Assembly (NCBI GenBank): GCA_018624035.1
Contig: JAAZUU010000013.1
Span: forward strand, 1 to 34,703
Direction of reading: 5' to 3'
Source of the DNA: Rhodobiaceae bacterium
GTDB lineage: Bacteria; Pseudomonadota; Alphaproteobacteria; Puniceispirillales; Puniceispirillaceae
Length of the DNA: 34,703 nt
The position numbers and the translations under genes are program-made. Positions 1 through 7,863 of this stretch are shown piece after piece (position 1 is the stretch's first letter; every line of letters starts with the position of its first letter). The notes beneath the pieces are model-generated. The model was not told where the DNA came from and did not search any database. It saw nothing but the letters and a program-made list of their open reading frames with translations.

Positions 1-477
1 CATCATGGCGCAGCGCAGAGCGACGCTGTCATCCTCGCCCGTGCCTTTGAAGGCGAGGATGTGAATGATTTGTGCCTGGCGCTCTGCACCGGCGGAGAGC
101 GCCATCTCGAGACAACCGAACTCGGCCGCGCTTTCACACAAATCGTCAACGCAACGCACGGGCTGGAGCTTGCCGCCGGGCTTGCCTATCCGGTCGCGGT
201 CGGACATGCCGGGGCCGCTGTCGGGCTTGATCAATGTCAGCTTGTCGGGGCCTTCCTTCAATCCTGGTGTGCCAACCAGATTTCGGTGGCGGTTCGCGCC
301 ATCCCCATCGGCCAGCTTGACGGGCAGCAATGCCTTGTCGCGCTGATGCCGGAGATTGAGGAAGCCGCAAGGACGGCCATGGCGACGCCTTGCGATGAGA
401 TCGGCAGCTTCGCAACGGGCGCGGAGCTGGCATCACTTGAACATGAAACGGCCGAACAGCGGATTTACCGAACATGA
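1..477 (+). CDS. ureF: Urease accessory protein UreF (5' partial)
   Basis: The frame is open from the window edge, so the N-terminus lies outside. UreF is a helical accessory protein that, with UreD/UreH and UreG, forms the complex that loads nickel into apo-urease in the cytoplasm. The visible 158 residues carry family hallmarks: a YPVAVG segment in the middle, a PIGQLDGQ segment, and a C-terminus of the [24 protein letters not shown] type that closely parallels the conserved UreF tail. The TGA stop overlaps the ATG of ureG in an ATGA, so the two are translationally coupled. The identity is firm because of both sequence and the ureG neighbour. The urease structural genes must lie upstream, outside the window. 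Confidence 0.93.
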   Translation, partial: HHGAAQSDAVILARAFEGEDVNDLCLALCTGGERHLETTELGRAFTQIVNATHGLELAAGLAYPVAVGHAGAAVGLDQCQLVGAFLQSWCANQISVAVRAIPIGQLDGQQCLVALMPEIEEAARTAMATPCDEIGSFATGAELASLEHETAEQRIYRT

Positions 478-1124
478 CCAGCAGCGCGATATCCAATCCC
501 TCTCCGGCACTCAAGCACGGGCCGCTTCGCGTCGGCATCGGCGGGCCTGTCGGGGCCGGCAAGACAAGCATGACCGAGGCGTTGTGCCGGGCGCTGGCGC
601 CGCATCTGTCGATGGCGGTGATCACGAATGATATCTATACCCGCGAGGATGCGGATTATCTGCTCCGCGCCCAGGCGCTGCCAGAGGAGCGGATCAGGGG
701 GGTCGAGACAGGTGGCTGCCCGCATACGGCGATCCGCGAGGATGCCTCGGTCAACCTTGCCGCTGTCGCCGATCTGAATGCCGCAATCCCCGACCTTGAC
801 CTGATCCTGATCGAATCCGGCGGCGACAATCTGGCCGCGACCTTCAGCCCCGAACTTGTCGATCTGACGATCTATATCATCGATGTCTGCATGGGGGCTG
901 ATATTCCGCGCAAGAAAGGACCGGCGCTGTTGAAATCCGACATGCTGGTGATCAACAAGATCGAACTGGCACCCCATGTCGAGGTCGATCTCGACCAAAT
1001 GCGGACCGACACGGCGGCCGGGCGGCGCGAGCGCCCGTTCATTTTCGGCTCGATGCGCAAGGGTGTGGGGGTTGATGAGCTTGTCGATTTCCTGATCGAT
1101 GAAGGTGGACTTAAACGGCGCTGA
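474..1124 (+). CDS. ureG: Urease accessory GTPase UreG
   Basis: A SIMIBI-class GTPase of 216 residues, the usual UreG length. It uses GTP hydrolysis to deliver Ni2+ to urease with UreD and UreF. Visible motifs are the P-loop GPVGAGKT at residues 24-31, the nickel/zinc-binding CPH at 82-84 within [11 protein letters not shown], and ESGGDN at 114-119. The guanine-specificity motif, normally NKxD, reads NKIE at 161-164, and the preceding segment reads [12 protein letters not shown] instead of the more usual PRKGGPGI-type stretch. The gene starts in the stop codon of ureF, so the pair is one operon. An N-terminal extension of about 17 residues precedes the first strand. The identification is firm; the Asp-to-Glu change in the G4 motif is the oddity. 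Confidence 0.96.
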   Translation: MTSSAISNPSPALKHGPLRVGIGGPVGAGKTSMTEALCRALAPHLSMAVITNDIYTREDADYLLRAQALPEERIRGVETGGCPHTAIREDASVNLAAVADLNAAIPDLDLILIESGGDNLAATFSPELVDLTIYIIDVCMGADIPRKKGPALLKSDMLVINKIELAPHVEVDLDQMRTDTAAGRRERPFIFGSMRKGVGVDELVDFLIDEGGLKRR

Positions 1125-1209
1125 GACTTTGGCGGCAATAAAATGGGGATGTCAAAGCTCATGGTTTTCTGCGATCTTCCTAATGGACTAATGCCGTGAG
1201 GATGATGAC

Positions 1210-2640
1210 ATGCCCCTGACCGATCCGGACCGCCTGTTTCCTGTCGAGGAACGGCTTCGAGACATGGCGCGAGCCTTTTACGAGTCCGTCCGGGACCTTC
1301 CCATCATCAGCCCGCATGGCCATTGCGAGCCACGTTGGTTTGCCGAGAACAAACGCTTTCCGAACCCGGCCGAACTTCTGGTCATCCCCGACCATTACCT
1401 GTTCCGTATGCTGGCAAGCCAGGGGGTCGAACTGGCAGGTCTGGGGATCCCACGCGCCGATGGCGGTGACACGGAGTCCAACCCGCGCATCATCTGGCGG
1501 CGCTTCGCCGCGCATTACCATCTTTTTCGCGGCACACCTTCGGCGATGTGGCTTGATCATACCTTTGAACATCTGTTCGGCCTTGACGAGGTTCTGTCAG
1601 CGGACACAGCGGACGCTTATTACGACCATATCGACAGCTGCCTTGGTCGCGATGATTTCCGGCCCCGCGCGCTGTTCACGCATTTCAATGTCGAGCTGCT
1701 GGCCACCACGGACGCCGCCACCGACGAATTGCGCTGGCACCGGCAAATGCGAGACAGCGGCTGGTCCGGCCGGATTGTCACGACATACCGTCCGGACGCC
1801 GTCGTCGACCCTGATTTCCAGGGATTTGCCGCCAATGTCGCGCGCCTTGGCGAGATCACGGGCGAGGACACGGCAAGCTGGTCGGGTTACCTGGCAGCCC
1901 ATCGCGGCCGCCGTGAGTATTTCAAGAGCTTTGGCGCCACCGCCACCGACCATGGCCATGCCAGCGCACGCACTGCCGATCTGTCCCCGCACGAGGCCGA
2001 GGCGCTGTATCATAAGGCGCTGAATGGCAGCTGCACTCCGCAGGAAGCCGATATGTTCCGTGGCCAGATGCTGACCGAAATGGCACGGATGAGCCTTGAT
2101 GACGGGCTTGTGATGCAGATCCACCCAGGGTCGCATCGCAATCACAATGGCGCCATTCTGGCGCGGCATGGCCGTGACATGGGGTTCGACATCCCCGGGC
2201 GCACCGATTATGTCAGCGAGCTGAAACCGTTGCTGAACGCTGTCGGACTGGAACCGGGGTTGCGGATCATCCTGTTCACGCTTGATGAAACCGCCTATGG
2301 CCGCGAGCTGGCCCCGTTGGCCGGTGTCTATCCGGCGCTGACGCTGGGCCCGCCCTGGTGGTTCTTCGATTCCTTCGAGGGAATTCGCAAATTCCGCGAG
2401 GCGGTGACCGAGACCTGCGGCTTCTACAACACCGCCGGGTTCAATGACGATACGCGGGCCTTCTGCTCGATCCCGGCGCGTCATGATGTGGCACGGCGAT
2501 CGGACTGCACCTATCTGGCGAATCTTGTCGGCACCGGCAGGCTGCGGGAATCCGAGGCGTTTGAAGTGGCGCGGGAGCTGGCCTACGATCTTGCCAGAAA
2601 GGCCTATAAGCTCCAGCCGGCAGAAATCACATCGCCATGA
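1210..2640 (+). CDS. uxaC: Uronate (glucuronate) isomerase
   Basis: At 476 residues this matches the uronate isomerase family (EC 5.3.1.12), a member of the amidohydrolase superfamily that converts D-glucuronate to D-fructuronate or D-galacturonate to D-tagaturonate in the cytoplasm. The N-terminus has an SPHGHCEPRWFAENKRF segment with the HxH metal site, followed by PDHYLFRML, a family signature. Further family segments are FNVELLATTDAATDEL in the middle and GPPWWFFDSFEGI near the C-terminus. The ATG is preceded by a GAGGATGATGAC stretch acting as a moderate ribosome site. The stop overlaps the ATG of the next gene (ATGA), a probable fructuronate reductase, which makes a two-step hexuronate module. 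Whether glucuronate or galacturonate is preferred cannot be told from the sequence. Confidence 0.94.
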   Translation: MPLTDPDRLFPVEERLRDMARAFYESVRDLPIISPHGHCEPRWFAENKRFPNPAELLVIPDHYLFRMLASQGVELAGLGIPRADGGDTESNPRIIWRRFAAHYHLFRGTPSAMWLDHTFEHLFGLDEVLSADTADAYYDHIDSCLGRDDFRPRALFTHFNVELLATTDAATDELRWHRQMRDSGWSGRIVTTYRPDAVVDPDFQGFAANVARLGEITGEDTASWSGYLAAHRGRREYFKSFGATATDHGHASARTADLSPHEAEALYHKALNGSCTPQEADMFRGQMLTEMARMSLDDGLVMQIHPGSHRNHNGAILARHGRDMGFDIPGRTDYVSELKPLLNAVGLEPGLRIILFTLDETAYGRELAPLAGVYPALTLGPPWWFFDSFEGIRKFREAVTETCGFYNTAGFNDDTRAFCSIPARHDVARRSDCTYLANLVGTGRLRESEAFEVARELAYDLARKAYKLQPAEITSP

Positions 2641-4061
2641 CAGATATTCCGCGTCTACGCCGGCAAGGCAGCGCGCCAGCCCCGGGGATCATGCATCTGG
2701 GACCCGGCGCCTTTTTTCGGGCCTTCCTGTCCCCATGGACCGACGAGGCGATGAAAATGGCCGGCGGCGACTGGGGCATTGTCGCCGTCAGCCTGCAATC
2801 ATCCGGCGCGCGGGACCGGCTGGCCCCGCAGGACTATGTCTACACAGCGCTGGAACGCGGACCCGGTGGTGATATCCCGCGCCGGGTGGATGCCATAGCC
2901 GAGGTGATGGTCGCGCCCGAGGACCCGGCGGCCGTCATCGCCCGTATGGCCGATCCCGCCATCAGAATTGTCTCCCTCACCATCACCGAGAAAGGTTACT
3001 GCCGCGATCCGCAAACAGGTGATCTGCTGCCGGATCACCCCGATATCCGGCATGATCTGGCAAATCCGGACAAACCGGTCTCGGCCATCGGCTTCATCGT
3101 TGCCGGGCTGAAGGCACGCCGCGAGCGAAATCTGCCGCCCTTCACTGTTCTGACCTGCGATAATCTGCCGATGAATGGCCGGATGGTGCGCAAGGTGGTA
3201 ACGGCCTTCGCCCATGAGATCGACCCGGCCCTTGGCGCCTGGATTGAGACGGACGCCGCCTTTCCCTGCACGATGGTCGACCGGATCACCCCGGCGACAA
3301 CGCCGCAGGATATTGACAGGCTGGCCAGCAGCGCCGGCTATCTGGACGAGGCCGCCGTGATCCATGAACCGTTTCGCCAATGGGTGATCGAAACAGGCTT
3401 CACGGACGGGCATCCCGACTGGACCGCCGTGGGGGTGCAGTTCGTGTCCAATGTTGAAGCTCATGAATTGATGAAACTTCGCTGCCTCAACGGCACGCAT
3501 TCGGCACTGGCCTATCTTGGCTATCTTGCCGGGCATGAGACGATTGCCGACACGGTGGCCGACCGGCCATTCGAGGCGCTCTGCACCTCGCTGTGGCAGG
3601 AAGAAATCCTGCCGACACTGGAAACACCCGAGGGAGAGGATCTTCCGCGCTATTGCCAGTCGCTGATGGCACGCTATCAGAATCCGGCAATCCGGCACCG
3701 CACCTGGCAAATCGCCATGGATGGCAGCCAGAAACTGCCACAGCGGATTCTCGGTACGATTGCCGACAGGTTGGCTCACGGAGTGGTGCCGCATGGCCTG
3801 TGCCTGGTGGTCGCCGGATGGATCCGCTATGTCGGCGGACGGGATGAAACCGGCGCGCTGATTGATGTCCGGGACCCGCTTGTTGACAGCCTCAGGACCG
3901 CCACACGGACAGACGATCCGGTCGGCGCCGTTCTGGCCATGGACAGCATCTTCAAACCTGAACTCACCGCGAATGCTGGGTTTGTCGACGCTGTCCGCAC
4001 GGCCTATGATCGGCTTGGTCGTGACGGGTCACACGCCTGCGTCGCCGCCCTCGCCTCCTGA
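2637..4061 (+). CDS. uxuB: Mannitol dehydrogenase family oxidoreductase, probable fructuronate reductase
   Basis: A 474-residue long-chain polyol/mannitol dehydrogenase family protein. The Rossmann nucleotide-binding region begins with HLGPGAFFRAF near residue 20. Family segments follow in order: TVLTCDNLPMNG, PCTMVDRITPAT, EPFRQWVIE, MKLRCLNGTHSALAYLG and DGSQKLPQRIL; the KLRxLNGxHS stretch holds the catalytic lysine region. Because it starts inside the stop codon of uxaC, the likely reaction is NADH-dependent reduction of D-fructuronate to D-mannonate (EC 1.1.1.57). Mannitol 2-dehydrogenase or tagaturonate reductase activity cannot be excluded by sequence alone. The 3' end overlaps the convergent nagA by about 33 bases. 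No mannonate dehydratase or KDG kinase is present here to continue the pathway. Confidence 0.88.
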   Translation: MTDIPRLRRQGSAPAPGIMHLGPGAFFRAFLSPWTDEAMKMAGGDWGIVAVSLQSSGARDRLAPQDYVYTALERGPGGDIPRRVDAIAEVMVAPEDPAAVIARMADPAIRIVSLTITEKGYCRDPQTGDLLPDHPDIRHDLANPDKPVSAIGFIVAGLKARRERNLPPFTVLTCDNLPMNGRMVRKVVTAFAHEIDPALGAWIETDAAFPCTMVDRITPATTPQDIDRLASSAGYLDEAAVIHEPFRQWVIETGFTDGHPDWTAVGVQFVSNVEAHELMKLRCLNGTHSALAYLGYLAGHETIADTVADRPFEALCTSLWQEEILPTLETPEGEDLPRYCQSLMARYQNPAIRHRTWQIAMDGSQKLPQRILGTIADRLAHGVVPHGLCLVVAGWIRYVGGRDETGALIDVRDPLVDSLRTATRTDDPVGAVLAMDSIFKPELTANAGFVDAVRTAYDRLGRDGSHACVAALAS

Positions 4062-5225
4062 CATCTTGCGATCGACAAGCACCGCCTTCGAGGCCAGCGA
4101 GTCATCAAGACAGGTCAGGCTGGCGGGTCGCCCGACCTCGATCCGGCCGTAGCGGTCCTGAAGGCCGAGGATGCCGGCCGGCACGCCGCTTGCCATGTCA
4201 AGCGCCGCAGCCAGTGACACTCCGGCTTGCAAAACCATCGTCCGGACAGCCTCATCAAGCCCGAGATGCGCGCCGCCAAGCGTTCCGTCCTCGGCCTGAA
4301 GGCGCCCATCAACAAGCCTGACCTGCCGCCCGCCAATGCTGAACGCCTCCATGGCACTGCCGAATGTCGGCATTGTATCCGACACAAGACACAACCGTCC
4401 CGCCATCATCCCGGCGGCAAGCGCCAGATTATCCGGATCGACATGATGCCCGTCGGCGATGATGCCGGCCACAAGCCTGCTGTCAGTCAGCGCCATTCCA
4501 ACAACACCGGGATCGCGGGCGCTGATCTGCGAGCATGCGTTGAAGAGATGCGTCACGCCGCGCAGCCCGACTTCAGCAGCCTCGGCAATCTGGCTGCCGG
4601 TGGCCTGCGAATGGCCGGCAAACAGAATAATGCCGGCAGCATTGAGCCTTTCCAGATGCGCCGGATTCGCCTCTTCCGGTGCCAGCGTCAGCAGCAGACG
4701 GCCAGAAAAGACCTCGGCGAACGCCGTCAATCTGGCAACATCATCATCATTCATCCGCCTGATGGCCTCGCGTGGATGAATTCCGGGCTTTGCCGATGAC
4801 AGGAACGGGCCTTCAAGATGAACCCCCAGAATTTCCGGACCATCCCATGCCGCAACCGCATCAAGGGCGGCTGTGTACCCCGTCCCCGGCGCGGTGATGA
4901 AGGTCGGCAACAGATGGCAGGTTCCACCTCTGCGGGCAGCGGACACCATGCGCGCCAGCGTTGCGGTATCGGGCGTGTCATTGAACATGACACCGCCGGC
5001 GCCATTGATCTGCAAATCGATGAACCCCGGCGCGACGATATCGAAATGCCTGACCGGCTGAAAATCTCTCCCGGGTCGAATCCCTTCTGCCGGCATGATA
5101 TCGGTGATGACGCCATTGCTGATCGTGATGATCCGGCCCTGCAGCGGGGCCGCGCCTCCACCCGGAAACATTCTGTCCGCCCGGATCATCAGATCATCAG
5201 CGATATGATTTTCATGTGATGCCAT
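4029..5225 (-). CDS. nagA: N-acetylglucosamine-6-phosphate deacetylase
   Basis: An amidohydrolase-superfamily enzyme that deacetylates GlcNAc-6-phosphate to glucosamine-6-phosphate in the cytoplasm (EC 3.5.1.25). Motifs in order: PGFIDLQINGAGG, GVHLEGPFLS with the metal-binding Glu, a FAGHSQAT histidine, GVTHLFNA, GIIADGHHVDP, and LVSDTMP with the catalytic Asp. The frame extends upstream to a TTG at 5267, but that TTG is part of a perfect TTGACA -35-like hexamer, so I chose the ATG at 5225 (398 residues); the ATG at 5234 is also possible. There is no clear Shine-Dalgarno at either. The 3' end overlaps the convergent uxuB. The position next to anmK and the recycling genes suggests a role in salvaging cell-wall GlcNAc. 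Confidence 0.93.
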   Translation of the reverse strand: MASHENHIADDLMIRADRMFPGGGAAPLQGRIITISNGVITDIMPAEGIRPGRDFQPVRHFDIVAPGFIDLQINGAGGVMFNDTPDTATLARMVSAARRGGTCHLLPTFITAPGTGYTAALDAVAAWDGPEILGVHLEGPFLSSAKPGIHPREAIRRMNDDDVARLTAFAEVFSGRLLLTLAPEEANPAHLERLNAAGIILFAGHSQATGSQIAEAAEVGLRGVTHLFNACSQISARDPGVVGMALTDSRLVAGIIADGHHVDPDNLALAAGMMAGRLCLVSDTMPTFGSAMEAFSIGGRQVRLVDGRLQAEDGTLGGAHLGLDEAVRTMVLQAGVSLAAALDMASGVPAGILGLQDRYGRIEVGRPASLTCLDDSLASKAVLVDRKMSGGEGGDAGV

Positions 5226-5239
5226 GTTGGGCATGGTCC

Positions 5240-5267
5240 AGGTTAGAGTTGCGCGGGCGCATGTCAA
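5240..5267 (-). promoter_or_regulatory. Candidate sigma70-type promoter of nagA
   Basis: On the minus strand a perfect TTGACA lies at 5267-5262. After a 16-base spacer it is followed by TAACCT at 5245-5240, which matches the -10 consensus at three of six positions. Transcription would begin near 5233, just upstream of the chosen ATG at 5225, giving a very short leader. The -35 is seen directly; the promoter role is an inference. Confidence 0.35.
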
Positions 5268-5473
5268 GCCGCCACCCAGTTATGACACAGTCCGACAAGG
5301 ATCCGTCAAGCCATTCGGCAGCTCGCAAGCTATATGTCACAAGCGCCATCCCCGGTCGGCGGGGGATGCTGTGGCTTGCGCATGGCACATACAGCGTTTC
5401 ATGGTGTATTCTGACCACATGACAGCAACCCGCCACAGACATTTTCATCCCCCCGCCCGGAAAAGGACACAAC

Positions 5474-6634
5474 ATGACCGCACCCGGATGGTATGCCGGC
5501 CTGATGACCGGAACGGTTCTTGATGGCCAGATCGACATCGCGTTCCTGAAGACCGATGGTGAGGGAATCGTCGAATTCGGTCCGGCGGCAATGATTCCCT
5601 ATACCGATGATGTGCGTGAGATGATTGCCGAAGCCGTCGCCGCGGCGCGGTGCTGGAACTTCGACGGGCCGGAACCCACGATTTTTGCCGAGGCAGCACG
5701 CGCCCTGACCGGCGCGCAGGCAGAGGCGGTGTTGAACATTGCGGCAAGCCATGACTTTCCGATTGAAGATATCAGCGCTGTCGGTTTCCATGGCCAGACC
5801 GTCCTTCACCGACCTCCGGCTGACAGCCACAGGGGCCGGACACGCCAACTTGGCGACGGCGCGCTGATGGCGGAGATGATCGGCCGACCGGTGATATTTG
5901 ATTTTCGGTCCGCCGATGTGGCGGCAGGTGGGCATGGCGCGCCGCTTTGCCCCTGTTATCACGCGGCGTTGCTCAAACGCGCCGGAGCCGATGAAACGGT
6001 GGCCGTGCTCAATCTCGGCGGTGTCGGCAATATCACCTGGCAGGGCAAGGATGGCAGACTCATCGGATTCGATACCGGGCCGGCGAACGCGCCGATTGAT
6101 GACTGGGTTCGGCGTCACAACGCCGGCACGATGGATGCCGGCGGCAGGATTGCTGCCAGTGGCAAGGTTGATCGCGCGCGGCTGACCGAAATCATGAATA
6201 AATCCTACTTCTCAGAATTACCGCCAAAGTCATTGGACAGAAATGATTTTTCACTATCACTAGCTGATGGATTGTCGCTTCCTGATGGCGCGGCATTGCT
6301 GACAGCCCTCGCCGCGGCGGGGGTGGCGCGGGCGGTGGACATACTGCCGACGCAGGTCAGACGACTGATTGTCTGTGGCGGTGGACGCCATAACCCGGTG
6401 CTGATGAACGCCATCACCGCGGCGACCGGGCTGGCGGTTGAACCGGCAGACAGTCTTGGCTGGCGAAGCGACACTGTTGAAGCCGAATGTTTTGCCTATC
6501 TGGCGGCGCGCCACCTTGCCGGCCTGCCGGTGAGCCATCCGGAAACGACCGGCGTGCCCACTCCCATGACGGTCGGACGACTTGCCGTGCCAAACGCGTC
6601 TGCTAGGCTGAACGGGTCAGGAGACAGCGCATGA
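5474..6634 (+). CDS. anmK: Anhydro-N-acetylmuramic acid kinase
   Basis: A 386-residue ASKHA-fold kinase that opens the 1,6-anhydro ring and phosphorylates anhydroMurNAc to MurNAc-6-phosphate (EC 2.7.1.170), a step of cell-wall recycling in the cytoplasm. The N-terminal phosphate loop reads GLMTGTVLDGQIDIAF, with GTVLDG where many homologues have GTSxDG. Other family segments are VGFHGQTVLHRP, FDFRSADVAAGGHGAPL, NLGGVGNITW, FDTGPANAPIDDW and VCGGGRHNPVLM. A good AAAAGGA ribosome site sits 6 bases before the ATG. The stop overlaps the start of the amidase/NlpC fusion (ATGA), so the two are one transcript. The partner MurNAc-6-P etherase (MurQ) is not in the window. Confidence 0.94.
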   Translation: MTAPGWYAGLMTGTVLDGQIDIAFLKTDGEGIVEFGPAAMIPYTDDVREMIAEAVAAARCWNFDGPEPTIFAEAARALTGAQAEAVLNIAASHDFPIEDISAVGFHGQTVLHRPPADSHRGRTRQLGDGALMAEMIGRPVIFDFRSADVAAGGHGAPLCPCYHAALLKRAGADETVAVLNLGGVGNITWQGKDGRLIGFDTGPANAPIDDWVRRHNAGTMDAGGRIAASGKVDRARLTEIMNKSYFSELPPKSLDRNDFSLSLADGLSLPDGAALLTALAAAGVARAVDILPTQVRRLIVCGGGRHNPVLMNAITAATGLAVEPADSLGWRSDTVEAECFAYLAARHLAGLPVSHPETTGVPTPMTVGRLAVPNASARLNGSGDSA

Positions 6635-7863
6635 GCGGCACAGATCCTAATTCGATTGCAGGCCTTCTCGACGATGACGCCATCGAACTGCTCGTCGTGC
6701 ATTGTTCCGACACGCCCGATGATCAGCCGCTACGGGCACGCGACATCCAGGCCATGCATCTCGGATTCGGATGGGATGGAATCGGCTATCACCGGGTGAT
6801 CGGGCGCGACGGGCTGTGCGAGCCGGGACGCCCCGAATATTGGCGCGGCGCGCATGTCCGCGGCGTCAATGACCGCAGCCTTGGTGTCTGCCTGATTGGC
6901 CGGCATGACTTTACCGCCGCGCAGATGAACAGCCTCGCGACGCTTCTGGCAGAATGGCAGCAACGGTATCCGCAGGCACGTATCGTCGGGCATCGTGATG
7001 CTGTCGAGACACACAAGACATGTCCGAATTTTGATGCGGCCGCCTGGTGGCGGCGACGCCGGACACGGGATGCTGGAACATCCATGACGGTATGCGTGCC
7101 TTCATTGCCGATCCGTCGGGACCCGTCAGACAGGGCATCGCTCGACACCGAGGCACTTTATGGTGAAACAGTAGAGGTCATCGAACGGGCAGGCCTCTAT
7201 ACGCAGGTCCGGCTGCAAACGGATTCCTATGAAGGCTGGGTCCGCTCCGACGGCAGGTTGCACCCCTGCATCCCGCCAACACATCGGATCGCCGTCGCCT
7301 CGATTCATGCCCTCTCGGCGCCTGACGTCAAGTCACCTGCGCTCCTGCGCCTGTCGCTGGGCGGTTTGGTGTCGGTTTGCGATACCACAGGGGACTGGCA
7401 CGCGATCACCCTTCCCGATGCCGGCACCGGATATGTTCCGACCCACGCCGTCATGCCGGTTGAAAGCCAGGAGGCGGATTTTGTCGGCGTCGCCGAACGC
7501 CTGATCGGCACCCCCTATCTGTGGGGCGGGCGGAGTGCCGCCGGGGTCGACTGTTCGGCACTTCTGCAACTGGCCCTGCAGGCTGCCGGCATCGCCTGCC
7601 CGCGCGACAGCGGACCACAATTCGAATGGGCGCGCACGCGTATCGGAACAAGCACTGTCGTGCCGTCACAGGCGCGGCGCGGCGATCTGGCCTTCTGGCC
7701 GGGGCATGTCGGGATATTCCAGTCGGTGGACCGGTTTCTTCACGCCAACGCGCATCATCATGCGGTGGCAAGCGAGGCGGCGTCAGACGCGTTGCCACGC
7801 ACCGATGCCGCCTCGCAGGCGCCTGCCACCATCCTGCGGCTTGGCGTTGATCAACCGGACTGA
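6631..7863 (+). CDS. Fusion of N-acetylmuramoyl-L-alanine amidase (Amidase_2/PGRP fold) with SH3-NlpC/P60 peptidase
   Basis: One 410-residue frame carries two cell-wall hydrolases and has no signal peptide, so it should act in the cytoplasm. Residues about 18-140 are an Amidase_2/PGRP domain with zinc ligands H24, H121 (VGHRD) and C131, a GYHRVI Tyr at 53 and K129 in the HKTCPNFD tail, resembling the T7 lysozyme/AmpD active site. Residues about 150-280 look like two bacterial SH3 domains (LYGETVEVIE, YEGWV). Residues about 283-405 are NlpC/P60: WGGRSAAGVDCSAL with nucleophile C308, PGHVGIF with H359, and LHANAH with H371. It is translationally coupled to anmK. The likely job is removal of the stem peptide from anhydroMurNAc and cleavage of the gamma-D-Glu-diamino acid bond. 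I know each half as a separate family; the fusion is what I see here. Confidence 0.88.
   Translation: MSGTDPNSIAGLLDDDAIELLVVHCSDTPDDQPLRARDIQAMHLGFGWDGIGYHRVIGRDGLCEPGRPEYWRGAHVRGVNDRSLGVCLIGRHDFTAAQMNSLATLLAEWQQRYPQARIVGHRDAVETHKTCPNFDAAAWWRRRRTRDAGTSMTVCVPSLPIRRDPSDRASLDTEALYGETVEVIERAGLYTQVRLQTDSYEGWVRSDGRLHPCIPPTHRIAVASIHALSAPDVKSPALLRLSLGGLVSVCDTTGDWHAITLPDAGTGYVPTHAVMPVESQEADFVGVAERLIGTPYLWGGRSAAGVDCSALLQLALQAAGIACPRDSGPQFEWARTRIGTSTVVPSQARRGDLAFWPGHVGIFQSVDRFLHANAHHHAVASEAASDALPRTDAASQAPATILRLGVDQPD

Noticed and set aside
1119-1160. Imperfect inverted repeat GAGACTTTG...CAAAGCTC after ureG as a terminator.
   Set aside because: The loop is over 20 bases and no proper T-run follows; it is too weak to call.
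5347-5368. GC-rich hairpin CATCCCC...GGGGATG between nagA and anmK.
   Set aside because: It has only seven paired bases, no T-run on either strand, and lies upstream of both genes, so a terminator is not supported.
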